Positions 9,269 to 18,531 are shown, numbered from the stretch's first letter. The stretch: 64,000 nucleotides of DNA from Longimicrobiales bacterium (GCA_951813395.1 OX638356.1:413340-477339), one strand, 5' to 3'. Made by a program: numbers and translations. The notes: generated by a model from the sequence alone, not told the origin.

Positions 9269-9340
9269 GGGACGACAACCGCGCCTCCCGGCCCGCCACC
9301 AGAGCCCACCAAACCGGGCCCGTACGGAACCTGGGCCGGA

Positions 9341-9380
9341 CTTGCAACGGTTTGCGTATGCAAGCCTGTCGACATAAGGT
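9341..9380 (+). promoter_or_regulatory. Candidate operator and promoter upstream of susC-like gene
   Basis: The 163-bp gap before the SusC gene holds an inverted repeat CTTGCA (9341-9346) / TGCAAG (9359-9364), overlapping a weak promoter-like pair TTGCGT (9352-9357) and TAAGGT (9375-9380) spaced by 17 bases. The geometry is right but each hexamer matches only about half of the sigma-70 consensus. The repeat could be a regulator site for the SusC/SusD pair. Confidence 0.3.
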
Positions 9381-9431
9381 GAAACCAGTCGTTCCCACGT
9401 GGTGCAGGAAACCGCTGCAAAGGAGGTCCCC

Positions 9432-12377
9432 ATGAGGATTCCGATCGTTGCAACCCGGGCTGTTCCGCCGCCCTGGACACCCACACTGTTCACATTCCTC
9501 GTGGCGCTTGCCGCACTCCTGCCGTCGGCCGTCGCCGCGCAGACCGGCAGGATCACGGGGACCGTTTTCAACGCATCGAACAACTCTCCCATCGGCGTGG
9601 CCCAGATTCGGGTCGGCGACACGGGCCTCGGGGGCGTCACGAGTGACAACGGCCGCTTTGTCGTCCTCAGCGTTCCCGTCGGAACCCACGAGGTGTTCGT
9701 CGAGAGGATCGGCTACCGCACCCAGAGCCAGACGGTGCAGGTGTCGGCGGACCAGGCCGTGGCGGTGGACTTCCGCCTGAGCGAGACGGCCCTGGAACTC
9801 GACGAGCTCGTGGTGACCGGTACTCCGGGCGCATCGTCGCGGCGGGAGCTGGGGAACAGCGTGGGCAGCGTGCGCGCGGCGACGCTGCAATTCACGCCCG
9901 CGCAGTCGCTGACCGAGATCCTGAACGGTCAGACCACGGGGCTCCAGCAATGGCGCAACGAGGGGCAGGTCGGTGGCGGCTCCAAGATCATCCTGCGCGG
10001 GGTCAACAGCATCAGCCAGGATGTGCAGCCGCTGATCTACGTAGACGGCGTGCGCATGAACAACAACCAGGGCATCTACAACAACCGCTCGAGCATCAAC
10101 CCCGGCCCCGGCGGTGCCCAGACCTCGCCGAACCCCCTCGACCTGATCGATTCCAACAACATCGAGCGCGTCGAGGTGGTGCGAGGGTCAGCTGCGACCA
10201 CGCTGTATGGCACGGAGGCGGCCGGCGGCGTCATCCAGATATTCACCAAGCAGGGACGCTCCGGCCAGTCGGCCACCTGGACCGCGGAGATGACGGGCGG
10301 AACGCGGTTCATGACCGGGAACTCGATGGGTCCCATCCTCGGCAGGACCGACGACTGGGGATTCACCAAGCCGTGGTACAAGTACGGCGGCCTGGGCGAG
10401 GCCCAGCTCTCGGTTTCGGGCGGCACGAACATCGTCCGGTACTACGTTTCCGGGGCCTTGAGCTACGATGACGGCGTCATCGACAACAACGACGACCGCT
10501 CCTACAGCGTTCGCGGGAACTTCTCCGTGCAACCCGCCACGTCGGTCGATATCAGCCTGAACACCTCGTACGTCCACCGCACCACGAACTACATGGAGAT
10601 GGGCGACAACGGCTCGGGCTTCATGCTGAACGTGCTGCGCGGCTCGCAGGACTACACGAACGCGGCGGTGGACCGCGACAACTTCCAGGGCGATCCCGAC
10701 CAGATCCTCTTCGACATCACCAACAGCGGCCGCGTGGAGCATTTCGTGGGCGGGCTCACCACCACGCACAGGGCCGACGGGATGGGCCTGACCACCCGGC
10801 TGACCCTCGGGCTCGACTACACCACGGCCTTCAACCAGCAGGACTTCCCCTTCGATCATGTACTGCAGCCCCGGGGCCTGCGGAATCTGAACGAGTGGGA
10901 GCACCGCACGCTCACCTTCGACCTGGGGACGACCTGGGAGCACGACATCAGTGAGACACTGTCGTCCACCCTCTCGGCGGGCGGGCAGCTCTTCAGCGAC
11001 TGGGATCATACGACCTACGGGCGCTCCGAGGACTTCGGCGGTCCGGGAGAGAAGACGCTGACCTCGGGTGCCACGACCACTTCGAGCGAGGATCTGCTCA
11101 AGGTGGTGAACGCCGGGTTCTTCGCGCAGGAGGTTCTGGGTATCCAGGACAACCTGTTCCTGACGGCCGGCGTGCGCGTGGACGGCAACAGCGCCTTCGG
11201 TCAGGACCTGGGACTCCAGGTCTATCCGAAGGTGAGCGCCTCGTACATCCTTTCGGACGCTCGGTTCTGGTCCATGGACTGGTGGCCGGTGATGAAGTTG
11301 CGCGCCGCCTGGGGGCAGTCGGGCAAGGCCCCCGGCGCCTTTGACGCGGTGCGGACATGGAACCCGATCTCGGGCTACGAGGGCCAGGCCGGCGTGACGC
11401 CGGCGAACCTCGGGAATCCCGAACTCGGTCCGGAAAGGTCCACCGAGCTGGAGCTCGGCTTCGAGGGATCGATGGTCGACGACCGCATCGGCTTCGACGT
11501 CAGCTGGTACAACAGCGTGACCAGCGACGCGCTGATGCCCGTGACGGCGGCCCCTTCCGAGGGCTTCCTGAACTCGCAGCTGCGCAACGTCGGTGAATTC
11601 AAGAACACCGGAATCGAGGTGTCGGTGACGGCTGTCCCGGTGGCGCTCGACAACCTACGCTGGGAGATCACGGGACAGGTCTCGACCGTGAACAGCGAGG
11701 TGGTCTCGCTGGGCGAGGCGCCCGAGTTCTTCCTCGGCTGGGGTTCGATCCTGGGACAGTGGGTGCGCGTGGGCTACCCCATCGTGTCGCTGTGGGGCGA
11801 AAACGTTGCCAACCCGGACGCGATCGCGGACCCGGTCATCGAGGAGAACCACTACTACGGGCCCATCTACCCGACGCACATCCTCAGCGGCAACATGTCG
11901 GTCAACCTCTTCAACCGGCTGACCATCTACGCGCTCGGCGAGTTCCACGGCGGACAGTACCAGTTCAACATCATGCCGTGGCAGCAGGTGCGGCGCGGCC
12001 TGTGGCCGGAGTGCAACGATCTGGGGCTCAACAACGCCGACGACGCGGCGGCCTGGTCGGCCGCCCCGGCCATCTGGCGCGCGCGCTGCCAGCTGCCGAC
12101 ACCGAACTTCGACTTCTGGATGAGGCCGTCCGACTTCTTCAAGGTGCGCACGGTCTCCGCTTCCTTCCTGATCCCGGACGGCGTGATACCCGGCGCGACC
12201 GGCAGCACGCTGACCGCCACGGTGCAGAATCCGTACAAGTGGTCGCAGGGGGCAGGGATCGATCCGGAACTGACGGTGGGCTACTACGGGGGTGTCGGGA
12301 CGTTCCCCGCCCGCTACGAGTACTACCAGCTGCCGGCTCCGGTCATGTTCTCCGTAAGCCTCCGGGCCAACTTCTAG
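9432..12377 (+). CDS. SusC/RagA-type TonB-linked outer membrane receptor
   Basis: 981 aa with a perfect AGGAGGT ribosome site at 9421-9427, which fixes the start. Signal peptide to AVAAQ, then a carboxypeptidase-regulatory-like beta-sandwich (GRITGTVFNASNNSPIGVAQ) ending in the LELDELVVTGTPG TonB-box region. A plug domain (SVRAATLQFTPAQSLTEIL, then ILRGVNSISQDVQPLIYVDG) and a long beta-barrel ending in a C-terminal Phe (SLRANF) follow. It imports oligomers or other large solutes across the outer membrane using TonB energy. The SusD-type lipoprotein gene follows after 15 bp. Substrate unknown: no polysaccharide hydrolase is adjacent. Confidence 0.95.
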   Translation: MRIPIVATRAVPPPWTPTLFTFLVALAALLPSAVAAQTGRITGTVFNASNNSPIGVAQIRVGDTGLGGVTSDNGRFVVLSVPVGTHEVFVERIGYRTQSQTVQVSADQAVAVDFRLSETALELDELVVTGTPGASSRRELGNSVGSVRAATLQFTPAQSLTEILNGQTTGLQQWRNEGQVGGGSKIILRGVNSISQDVQPLIYVDGVRMNNNQGIYNNRSSINPGPGGAQTSPNPLDLIDSNNIERVEVVRGSAATTLYGTEAAGGVIQIFTKQGRSGQSATWTAEMTGGTRFMTGNSMGPILGRTDDWGFTKPWYKYGGLGEAQLSVSGGTNIVRYYVSGALSYDDGVIDNNDDRSYSVRGNFSVQPATSVDISLNTSYVHRTTNYMEMGDNGSGFMLNVLRGSQDYTNAAVDRDNFQGDPDQILFDITNSGRVEHFVGGLTTTHRADGMGLTTRLTLGLDYTTAFNQQDFPFDHVLQPRGLRNLNEWEHRTLTFDLGTTWEHDISETLSSTLSAGGQLFSDWDHTTYGRSEDFGGPGEKTLTSGATTTSSEDLLKVVNAGFFAQEVLGIQDNLFLTAGVRVDGNSAFGQDLGLQVYPKVSASYILSDARFWSMDWWPVMKLRAAWGQSGKAPGAFDAVRTWNPISGYEGQAGVTPANLGNPELGPERSTELELGFEGSMVDDRIGFDVSWYNSVTSDALMPVTAAPSEGFLNSQLRNVGEFKNTGIEVSVTAVPVALDNLRWEITGQVSTVNSEVVSLGEAPEFFLGWGSILGQWVRVGYPIVSLWGENVANPDAIADPVIEENHYYGPIYPTHILSGNMSVNLFNRLTIYALGEFHGGQYQFNIMPWQQVRRGLWPECNDLGLNNADDAAAWSAAPAIWRARCQLPTPNFDFWMRPSDFFKVRTVSASFLIPDGVIPGATGSTLTATVQNPYKWSQGAGIDPELTVGYYGGVGTFPARYEYYQLPAPVMFSVSLRANF

Positions 12378-12392
12378 GAAAGGGGGAACAAC

Positions 12393-13658
12393 GTGAACAT
12401 CATCAGGAAGACGTGCCGGATTCTGGTGGCCGCGGGGCTCGTTGCTCCGCTCGCCGCGTGCGATCTGTTCGACGTGGTCAACCCGGGTCCGATCCAGGAC
12501 GATGCGCTCAACGAGGAGGCCGCGGGCAAGACGGTGCTGATCGGCGTTGCCGCGGATGTGGAGGTGGCGGTCGATAATCTGGCGTGGCTCGGGGGACCGG
12601 CATCCACGGACCTCGACGCGGATGCCACGCAGCCGTGGCTGCAGGACGCCGGCGAGGGCCGTCTCACCGTCGTAAACGCGGAGACCAGCTGGAACCCGAT
12701 GCAGCTGGCGCGCTGGGGGGCGGCCGCGGGGATCGCGCGCCTCACCGAAACACAGTCGGACGCGGCCTCGAACCAATACCTCACGGCGGCCTACATGTGG
12801 GCCGGCTGGGCCAACCGCGTCGCGGGCGACAACGTCTGCATCGCCGTGTTCGGCGGCGAGGACCGCGACGGAGACGGCACCCCCGATCCCGGTGAGGTCA
12901 TGGACGTGGGCGCGCATTACACACGCGCCATCGAGCGCTTCGAAACCGCAAGCAGCCGCGCGGGAACCGGGGGCCACGACTCCATTGCCGTGGCTTCGGC
13001 CGCGGGCATGGCGCAGGCGCACCTCATGCTCGGCAACTACTCCCAGGCCCAGTCGCTGGCGTCCCAGGTACCGGACGATTTCGTGTGGACCGCCCGCCGT
13101 TCCAACAACACGGGACGCGAAATCAATTCCGTGTATCAGTTTACCCACGAGGGGACCAAGCAGATCACCGTCTGGGGCATGTACAACGACAGTATCGGGC
13201 CCGCAACGGATCCGCGCGTGCCCTGGAGGGACATGAACCAGACGTCGGGCGGTGGCGTGAAGCCCTTCTACCGCCAACTCAAGTACACCGATCGCGGCGA
13301 CGACTACGCGTTGGCCAAGGGACATGAAATGCGTCTCATAGAGGCCGAGGCCATGCTACGCTCGGGCGACCGCCAGGGTGCGATCGACAAGATCAACTAC
13401 GTTCGCGACCGCGTCGGCGTGCCGCCGGTGTCGGCCGCGTCCGACGAGGAGGCGTGGCTGGCGCTGGATCGCGAGCGGAACTTCGAACTATGGCTGGAGG
13501 GCCGTCGGCTGAAGGACAACGCCCGGTTCGCCGCCGAAGGACTGAGCTCCTGGGCGGTGGCCTTCATGCAGGGCCGGCACAGCTGCTTCCCGCCGAGCCT
13601 GGCGGAGTGCAGCGCCAATCCGAATGTGACGGGGAACGCGTACTGCAGTCAGAGCTGA
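12393..13658 (+). CDS. RagB/SusD-type nutrient-binding outer membrane lipoprotein
   Basis: 421 aa from GTG 12393, preceded by AAAGGGGGAA. The leader ends in a lipobox (PLAAC, Cys near residue 23). The helical SusD fold is recognisable by WNPMQLARWGAAAGIARLTE, YMWAGWANRVAGDNVC and the C-terminal signature GHEMRLIEAEAMLRSGD with INYVRDRVGV and ERNFELWLEGRRLKD. It forms the lid of the SusC channel and delivers ligand. The gene converges on a DCC-family gene with a 10-bp overlap of the 3' ends. Confidence 0.95.
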   Translation: MNIIRKTCRILVAAGLVAPLAACDLFDVVNPGPIQDDALNEEAAGKTVLIGVAADVEVAVDNLAWLGGPASTDLDADATQPWLQDAGEGRLTVVNAETSWNPMQLARWGAAAGIARLTETQSDAASNQYLTAAYMWAGWANRVAGDNVCIAVFGGEDRDGDGTPDPGEVMDVGAHYTRAIERFETASSRAGTGGHDSIAVASAAGMAQAHLMLGNYSQAQSLASQVPDDFVWTARRSNNTGREINSVYQFTHEGTKQITVWGMYNDSIGPATDPRVPWRDMNQTSGGGVKPFYRQLKYTDRGDDYALAKGHEMRLIEAEAMLRSGDRQGAIDKINYVRDRVGVPPVSAASDEEAWLALDRERNFELWLEGRRLKDNARFAAEGLSSWAVAFMQGRHSCFPPSLAECSANPNVTGNAYCSQS

Positions 13659-14146
13659 CGCCGGGATGTCCGCGGCGACCGTGCCGCGGGCGGATGCGGG
13701 CCGGACGTGCCTGAGGGGCCGTCCGGCCCGCTTGCGTCCAGCATGCGCGCAGCCAGGCCGGGCGGCGGGATCTCGCAGGCGTCGGCCCGGCCGAACCACC
13801 GGTAACGGTTGCGGGCGAAGACCTGGTAGGCCGCGTCGCGCAGGGGACGGGGAACGATCAGGGCGATGGTGAGAGCGGGCCAGGGGAGGCGCAGGTGGCG
13901 CGCCATGCGCAGCACGGCGGTCGAAGCCGTGTGGACGCCGGTCCGGTCGACGAGCACGATGGCGTCGGGAAGGGAGTCGAAGTCGAGGTCGGGGTCCGCG
14001 AGCGCCACGGCGCGGCGGGCGGCGTCGGCGGCCAGGGGCGCGAACCGCAGCCGCGCGAGGGGGTCTCGCTTCAGCGTCCACCGAACGGTGGCGTTGCAGA
14101 AGGCGCAGTCGCCATCGAAGAGAACGACCGGTCGGGTATCTTTCAC
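13649..14146 (-). CDS. DUF393/DCC family thiol-disulfide oxidoreductase-like protein
   Basis: 165 aa from ATG 14146. The N-terminus has the defining DGDCAFCN motif (Asp-Cys-x-x-Cys) near residues 11-18, then VRWTLKRDPLARLRFAPL and a PDAIVLVD strand, all typical of the DCC family, with YQVFARNRYRWFGRADAC near the end of the core. The last ~30 residues are low-complexity (GPDGPSGTSGPHPP), because this part of the gene also encodes the hairpin between it and the SusD gene. A redox role is inferred from the CxxC only. Confidence 0.85.
   Translation of the reverse strand: MKDTRPVVLFDGDCAFCNATVRWTLKRDPLARLRFAPLAADAARRAVALADPDLDFDSLPDAIVLVDRTGVHTASTAVLRMARHLRLPWPALTIALIVPRPLRDAAYQVFARNRYRWFGRADACEIPPPGLAARMLDASGPDGPSGTSGPHPPAARSPRTSRRQL
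13696..13731 (+). terminator. Strong hairpin just after the SusD gene
   Basis: Perfect 12-bp stem GCGGGCCGGACG (13696-13707) / CGTCCGGCCCGC (13720-13731) with a 12-base loop, 38 bp after the SusD stop. No T-run follows, so it is not a textbook intrinsic terminator, but its position suits ending of susCD transcription. It sits within the coding 3' end of the opposing DCC gene. Confidence 0.4.
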
Positions 14147-14251
14147 GTATCCTCACACATGTCCGATTTGCGCCGGCGGGTCCGGGGCGGCGAAAATGCG
14201 GGCGGTCATTTCAGGACCGAAACTCCACAGGAACGGCGGCAAGCAGATCAA

Positions 14252-15307
14252 ATGAGCGTAAGGCTGCTGGTAGGGACGGGGAAGGGCGGATTCTGGGTCA
14301 CCAGCGACGATCGCCGCGCGTGGAAGGTGGCCGGGCCGTTCTTCAAGGGGTGGAAGGTGACGGCCGGTGTGCGCCTTGCCGATGGCCGTTTCATGGCCGC
14401 GGTGGCGAGCGACATCTACGGGCCCGCGCTGCACGTGTCGGCCGACGGCGAGGAATGGGAGCAGCTGCCGAGCGGCCCGGCGTACGCAGGCGGTGGCGAC
14501 AGGCGGCTTCGCGAGATATGGACGCTGCGCGAGAACCGGGGCGTGATCTACGCGGGCGTCCAGGACGCGGGCCTGTTCACCAGCTCCGACGGCGGCGCGT
14601 CGTGGGCGGCGGTAACCGCCCTGAACGAACATGCCTCGCGGGAGGCCTGGATGCCGGGTGCCGGGGGGCTGTGCTGCCACGCGCTGCTCTTCGACGAGAC
14701 GAATCCGGAGCGCATGTGGTGCGGCATCTCCGCGGTCGGGGTGTTTCGCACGGACGACGGCGGGGCCACCTGGACGCCGAAGAACCACGGCGTGCCGGCG
14801 GCCCTCGAGGACAAGCGCCACAAGGGGATCGGCACCTGCGTGCACGGGCTCGCGCAGGATCCCGGCCACCCGGACCGGATCTTCCGGCAGGACCACCTGG
14901 GGATGTTCCGCAGCGGCGACGGCGCCGAGAACTGGGAGCGCAACGAGCAAGGCCTGGATGTGTCGTTCGGGTTCCCGATCGTGATCGACCGCGCCAGCAG
15001 GTACCTGTTCGCGGTGCCTCTCGAGGCGGACCAGTACCGCGTACCCCTCGGCGGAGCCCTCCAGGTCTACCGCAGCACCGACGGCGGCGACAGCTGGCGC
15101 TCCGCTTCGGCGGGGCTGCCCGCGGCCGACGCGTACGGCACGGTGCTGCGGGGCGCCATGGCGGTGGACAACCTCGAGCCGGGCGGGGTCTACTTCGGGA
15201 CGACATCGGGAACGCTGCACGCGAGCGCCGACCTGGGCGAGAGCTGGACCAACCTCCCGGCCATCCTGCCGCGCATTCTGCACGTCTCGGCGTGGGACGG
15301 CTCCTGA
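14252..15307 (+). CDS. BNR/sialidase-type beta-propeller protein
   Basis: 351 aa without a signal peptide, hence probably cytoplasmic. Repeated Asp-box turns are visible (SSDGGASW, TDDGGATW, SGDGAENW, STDGGDSW, SADLGESW), the hallmark of BNR or photosystem-assembly-type propellers. It opens MSVRLLVGTGKGGFWVTSDD. Two Cys-containing loops (GGLCCHALLFDE and GIGTCVHGLAQDP) are notable. Its stop overlaps the start of a small ThiS/MoaD-like gene (TGATG), so the two products are made together. Function unknown. Confidence 0.85.
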   Translation: MSVRLLVGTGKGGFWVTSDDRRAWKVAGPFFKGWKVTAGVRLADGRFMAAVASDIYGPALHVSADGEEWEQLPSGPAYAGGGDRRLREIWTLRENRGVIYAGVQDAGLFTSSDGGASWAAVTALNEHASREAWMPGAGGLCCHALLFDETNPERMWCGISAVGVFRTDDGGATWTPKNHGVPAALEDKRHKGIGTCVHGLAQDPGHPDRIFRQDHLGMFRSGDGAENWERNEQGLDVSFGFPIVIDRASRYLFAVPLEADQYRVPLGGALQVYRSTDGGDSWRSASAGLPAADAYGTVLRGAMAVDNLEPGGVYFGTTSGTLHASADLGESWTNLPAILPRILHVSAWDGS

Positions 15308-15585
15308 TGGCCGCGGTGACCGTCACCCTCCCCTCGCTCCTCGATCCGGCCACCGGGGGGGTGCGCGAGATGCCCGCCTCGGGCGACACCCTGCGCGAGG
15401 TCTTCGCGGACCTCATCGAACGCGAGCCGCGCCTGAAGCCCCACCTGTTCAACGAAGCCGGCGAGCTGCGACGCCATGTTCTCTGCTTCCACAACGGCAC
15501 CAACACGCGCTGGCTGGACGGGTGGGATGGGGCGGTCGCCGAAGGGGACACGGTGCTCTTCATGCAGGCAGTGTCGGGTGGATAG
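15307..15585 (+). CDS. ThiS/MoaD-like ubiquitin-fold protein with Gly-Gly tail
   Basis: 92 aa, start codon overlapping the stop of the propeller gene by one base. The order of strands matches a beta-grasp fold (VTVTLPSLLDPATGG, then TLREVFADLIEREP, HVLCFHNGTNTRWLD and DTVLFMQAVSGG). It ends exactly in Gly-Gly, the tail that ThiS, MoaD and ubiquitin-like proteins need for adenylation and thiocarboxylate or conjugate formation. No E1-like enzyme or molybdopterin/thiamin gene is near. Role open: sulfur carrier or protein modifier. Confidence 0.85.
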   Translation: MAAVTVTLPSLLDPATGGVREMPASGDTLREVFADLIEREPRLKPHLFNEAGELRRHVLCFHNGTNTRWLDGWDGAVAEGDTVLFMQAVSGG

Positions 15586-15657
15586 GCGGCGGGTCGCGAG
15601 GCGCGGCGCGGCCGCGCGGGGTGTCGGTGCTTCCCTTCCCACAGGCACCTGACCTCG

Positions 15658-16791
15658 ATGCCTTCCTGGTTCCGGCGCTACCTGCTTCCGGGGCTGGTTT
15701 TCCAGTCGATCATCATCGCGGGCGGGTACGGTACGGGGCGCGAGCTGGTCGAGTTCTTCCTGGAGTACGGGCCGACCGGGGGCCTGTTGGGGATGCTGCC
15801 GTCCACCGTGCTGGTCAGCGTGACGTGTATGGTGGGCTTCGAGTTCGCGCGCGCCTACGGAAGCTACGACTACCGCTCGTACTTCAAGCACCTGCTCGGC
15901 CGCGGCTGGTTCCTCTACGAGATCGGGTACCTGACCGCGGTGCTGCTCATTCTGGCCGTGATCGGGTCGGCGGGGGGCACGTTCCTGGCCGAGACGTTCG
16001 GGATTCCGGGCTGGGTGGGGGCGGTCGGGCTGCTGCTTGCGGTGGGCGTGCTGGTGTTCCGGGGCACGGGCACGATCGAGCGATTCTTCGCGGGGTGGTC
16101 GTTCCTGCTCTACGGGGCGTACATCCTGCTGTTCGCGTGGAGCATCGCGCGCTTCGGCGACCAGATCGCCGCCGGGCTGGGAGCGGGAGACGTGCGGGCC
16201 GGCTGGTTTTCGTCCGGCGCGAGGTACGGGGCGCTGCAGATCTCGCTGGTGCCGGCCATGCTCTTCGCGACGCGCCACATCCGCCGCCGCAAGGAGGCGC
16301 TGTGGGCGGGGGCGCTGGCGGGGCCGATCGCGATCATCCCGGGCCTGCTCTTCTTCTTCGCGCTCGCGGGGCAGTATCCGGTCGTGCTGGACCGTCCCGT
16401 GCCGACGAACCATCTGCTCGAGGTGCTGGGGTCGAGGGCGTTTCAGATCACCTTCCAGGTCGTGCTCTTCGGCACGCTCATCGAGACGGGGGCGGGGCTG
16501 ATCCACGCCTTCAACGAGCGGGTGGACGGCGTGTACCGCGGGCGGGGCCGTCAGATGCCGGGCGGGCTGCGGCTGCTGACGGGCGCCGGGTTGCTGGCGT
16601 CCGGCTATCTACTTTCGCGCGTCGGCCTCGTGGGGCTGGTCGGCACGGGCTACAATGCCATGAGCATCGTCTTCATGGCGATCGTGGTCGTTCCGCTGCT
16701 TACAGTGGGCATCTACAAGCTGCGCGGGCGCGCAATGGCTGAGCGCGACCGCGTGAACGCCGCCGAGGCGCAGTCTTCGCAGCCGGAATGA
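15658..16791 (+). CDS. YkvI-like inner membrane permease
   Basis: 377 aa, about ten hydrophobic helices. The start FRRYLLPGLVFQSIIIAGGY GTGRELVEFFL fits the YkvI family (LeuT-fold, distantly related to amino-acid permeases), including the unwound-helix-like GGYGTGRE motif. It lies 72 bp after the ThiS-like gene and 12 bp before the amidase, on the same strand, so it may be co-expressed with the amidase and import or export an amide or amino-acid product. Substrate unknown. Confidence 0.8.
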   Translation: MPSWFRRYLLPGLVFQSIIIAGGYGTGRELVEFFLEYGPTGGLLGMLPSTVLVSVTCMVGFEFARAYGSYDYRSYFKHLLGRGWFLYEIGYLTAVLLILAVIGSAGGTFLAETFGIPGWVGAVGLLLAVGVLVFRGTGTIERFFAGWSFLLYGAYILLFAWSIARFGDQIAAGLGAGDVRAGWFSSGARYGALQISLVPAMLFATRHIRRRKEALWAGALAGPIAIIPGLLFFFALAGQYPVVLDRPVPTNHLLEVLGSRAFQITFQVVLFGTLIETGAGLIHAFNERVDGVYRGRGRQMPGGLRLLTGAGLLASGYLLSRVGLVGLVGTGYNAMSIVFMAIVVVPLLTVGIYKLRGRAMAERDRVNAAEAQSSQPE

Positions 16792-16803
16792 GTATATGAG
16801 CAT

Positions 16804-18450
16804 ATGAGTAACATGGAACGCCGCCGTTTCCTGGCCGCCGCCGCTGCCGCTGCCGCCGCCGGAGGCCTCGATCCGGCTTCGCTGACCGGCGCCGAGGCTC
16901 GCGGGCTCGACGCCATCGCGCTTCGGCCCACCGCACCGTCACCCGTCCCGCAGACCCCGCCCCAGGAGGCCCTCGCGCCCATCCCGCTGGGCAACGGCGA
17001 GCCCCCGGCGCTCCAGTTCCAGGCCTACCCGGGCGGGACCGGCGCGCTCATGGAGAAGGTGTGGCACGAGACAGGCGGCAATCCGTTCGAGCGCACCGGA
17101 ATCGAGATCGAGCGCTGGAACGGGCCCGTCCCGGACAACGAGGTGGACATCGCCTTCCTCCCGGTGCACCGCCTCGCGGCCCTGATCCGTGCGCGCGAGA
17201 TCACCTCGTCCGAGCTGACCGGGATCTACCTCGACCGCCTCAAGCGGCTCGATCCCGTGCTCCTCTGCGCCGTGACCATCCTGGAGGGGCGGGCGCGGGA
17301 AGAGGCGCGCCAGGCCGACCTGGAGATCGCGGCCGGGGAGTGGCGCGGACCCCTGCACGGCATCCCGTACGGCCTCAAGGACCTGTTCGCCGTGGCGGGC
17401 ACGCGCACCACGTGGGGCGCCGCCGACTTCAGCCACCAGTTCACCCGGTACGACTCCGACATCGTGGTGCGGCTGCGCGACGCGGGCGCGGTGCTGGCGG
17501 CCAAGCTCGCCACCGGCGAATTCGCGCGCGGCGACCGCTGGTACCGGGGCCGCACCCTCAATCCGTGGAACCTCGACGAGGGATCGAGCGGGTCGTCGGC
17601 GGGTCCCGGATCGGCCACCGCGGCCGCGTGCGTGGCGTTCGCGATCGGCACCGAGACCCAGGGGTCCATTGTTTCGCCCTCGCGGCGCTGCGGGTTGACC
17701 GCGCTGAGGCCCACCTTCGGCCGCGTGAGCCGTTACGGCGGGATGGTGCTTTCGTGGAGCATGGACAAGGCCGGACCGATGTGCCGCAGCGCGCTCGATT
17801 GCGCCCTCGTCTTCAACGCCATCCACGGCGCCGACGAGAAGGACCCGGCGTCGCTGACGGTGCCCTTCCGCTTCGACCCCGACCCCGACCTGAGCGCGAT
17901 GCGGATCGGCTTCGACGAGGACGCGCCCGAGTCGTTCGTCGACGCGCTACGCGCCCTGGGCGCCGATCCGCAACCCATGCCCGAGATCCCGAACCGGCGC
18001 TCGAACGCACTCGGCGTCGAGTCGTCGGCGGCCTTCGACTTCCACGTCGCGCCCGACGGCGAACCCCCGCAGATCCCCGAGGACGCGGACGAAGACGAGC
18101 GCCGCCGCCGGAGCCGGTTCCGGGGCGGCCGCGACGTGCCCGCGCTCGATTTCGTGCAGTCGCAGCGGCGCCGTCACATCCTGATGAAGGAAATGGCCGA
18201 AGTCATGAAGGACTTCGACATGTTCGTGAGCGGCTCGGGCCTGGTCGGCCTCACCAACCAGACTGGTCATCCGGCGGCGGTGGTACCCTACGAGTTCGGC
18301 GAGCGCAATCCGGACGACGAAAGCCCGACCGAGATGCCGCTGACGACCACCCTGATCGGCGACCTCTTCACCGACGGCAGGATCCTGAGCGTGGCGCACG
18401 CGTTTCAGCGGGGGACGGACTGGCATTCGAGGAGGCCGGAGGTCGAGTAG
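16804..18450 (+). CDS. Tat-exported amidase signature family hydrolase
   Basis: 548 aa. The Tat leader (ERRRFLAAA) is followed by an Ala/Pro-rich linker. The amidase-signature core begins near residue 115 (DIAFLPVHRLAALIRAREIT). The catalytic Lys is in GIPYGLKDLFAV, the glycine/serine loop in DEGSSGSSAGPGSATAA, and the Ser nucleophile region in GTETQGSIVSPSRRCG, where a Gly usual in the family is Gln. It hydrolyses amide bonds, probably in the periplasm. The ATG at 16804 is preceded by other ATGs in a TATGAG repeat; ATG 16813 is an alternative start just before the Arg motif. Confidence 0.88.
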   Translation: MSNMERRRFLAAAAAAAAAGGLDPASLTGAEARGLDAIALRPTAPSPVPQTPPQEALAPIPLGNGEPPALQFQAYPGGTGALMEKVWHETGGNPFERTGIEIERWNGPVPDNEVDIAFLPVHRLAALIRAREITSSELTGIYLDRLKRLDPVLLCAVTILEGRAREEARQADLEIAAGEWRGPLHGIPYGLKDLFAVAGTRTTWGAADFSHQFTRYDSDIVVRLRDAGAVLAAKLATGEFARGDRWYRGRTLNPWNLDEGSSGSSAGPGSATAAACVAFAIGTETQGSIVSPSRRCGLTALRPTFGRVSRYGGMVLSWSMDKAGPMCRSALDCALVFNAIHGADEKDPASLTVPFRFDPDPDLSAMRIGFDEDAPESFVDALRALGADPQPMPEIPNRRSNALGVESSAAFDFHVAPDGEPPQIPEDADEDERRRRSRFRGGRDVPALDFVQSQRRRHILMKEMAEVMKDFDMFVSGSGLVGLTNQTGHPAAVVPYEFGERNPDDESPTEMPLTTTLIGDLFTDGRILSVAHAFQRGTDWHSRRPEVE

Positions 18451-18496
18451 GGGGTGCACCGTCGGCCACGGGCGCCGATGGACAGCGGGGCGATCG

Positions 18497-18531
18497 TTCA
18501 TTAGAATGAATATTACCCCATTCACTATAAT
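18497..18531 (+). promoter_or_regulatory. AT-rich palindromic promoter/operator of the AlbA_2 regulator
   Basis: In a strongly GC-rich setting this stretch is AT-rich. It holds a perfect palindrome TTCATT-AG-AATGAA (18497-18510) and a consensus -10 box TATAAT (18526-18531), itself flanked by CATT and AATG. The downstream ATG at 18544 lies only about 6 bases from the expected transcription start, so the mRNA would be almost leaderless. The arrangement suggests a dimeric repressor, possibly the encoded protein itself. Confidence 0.5.
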
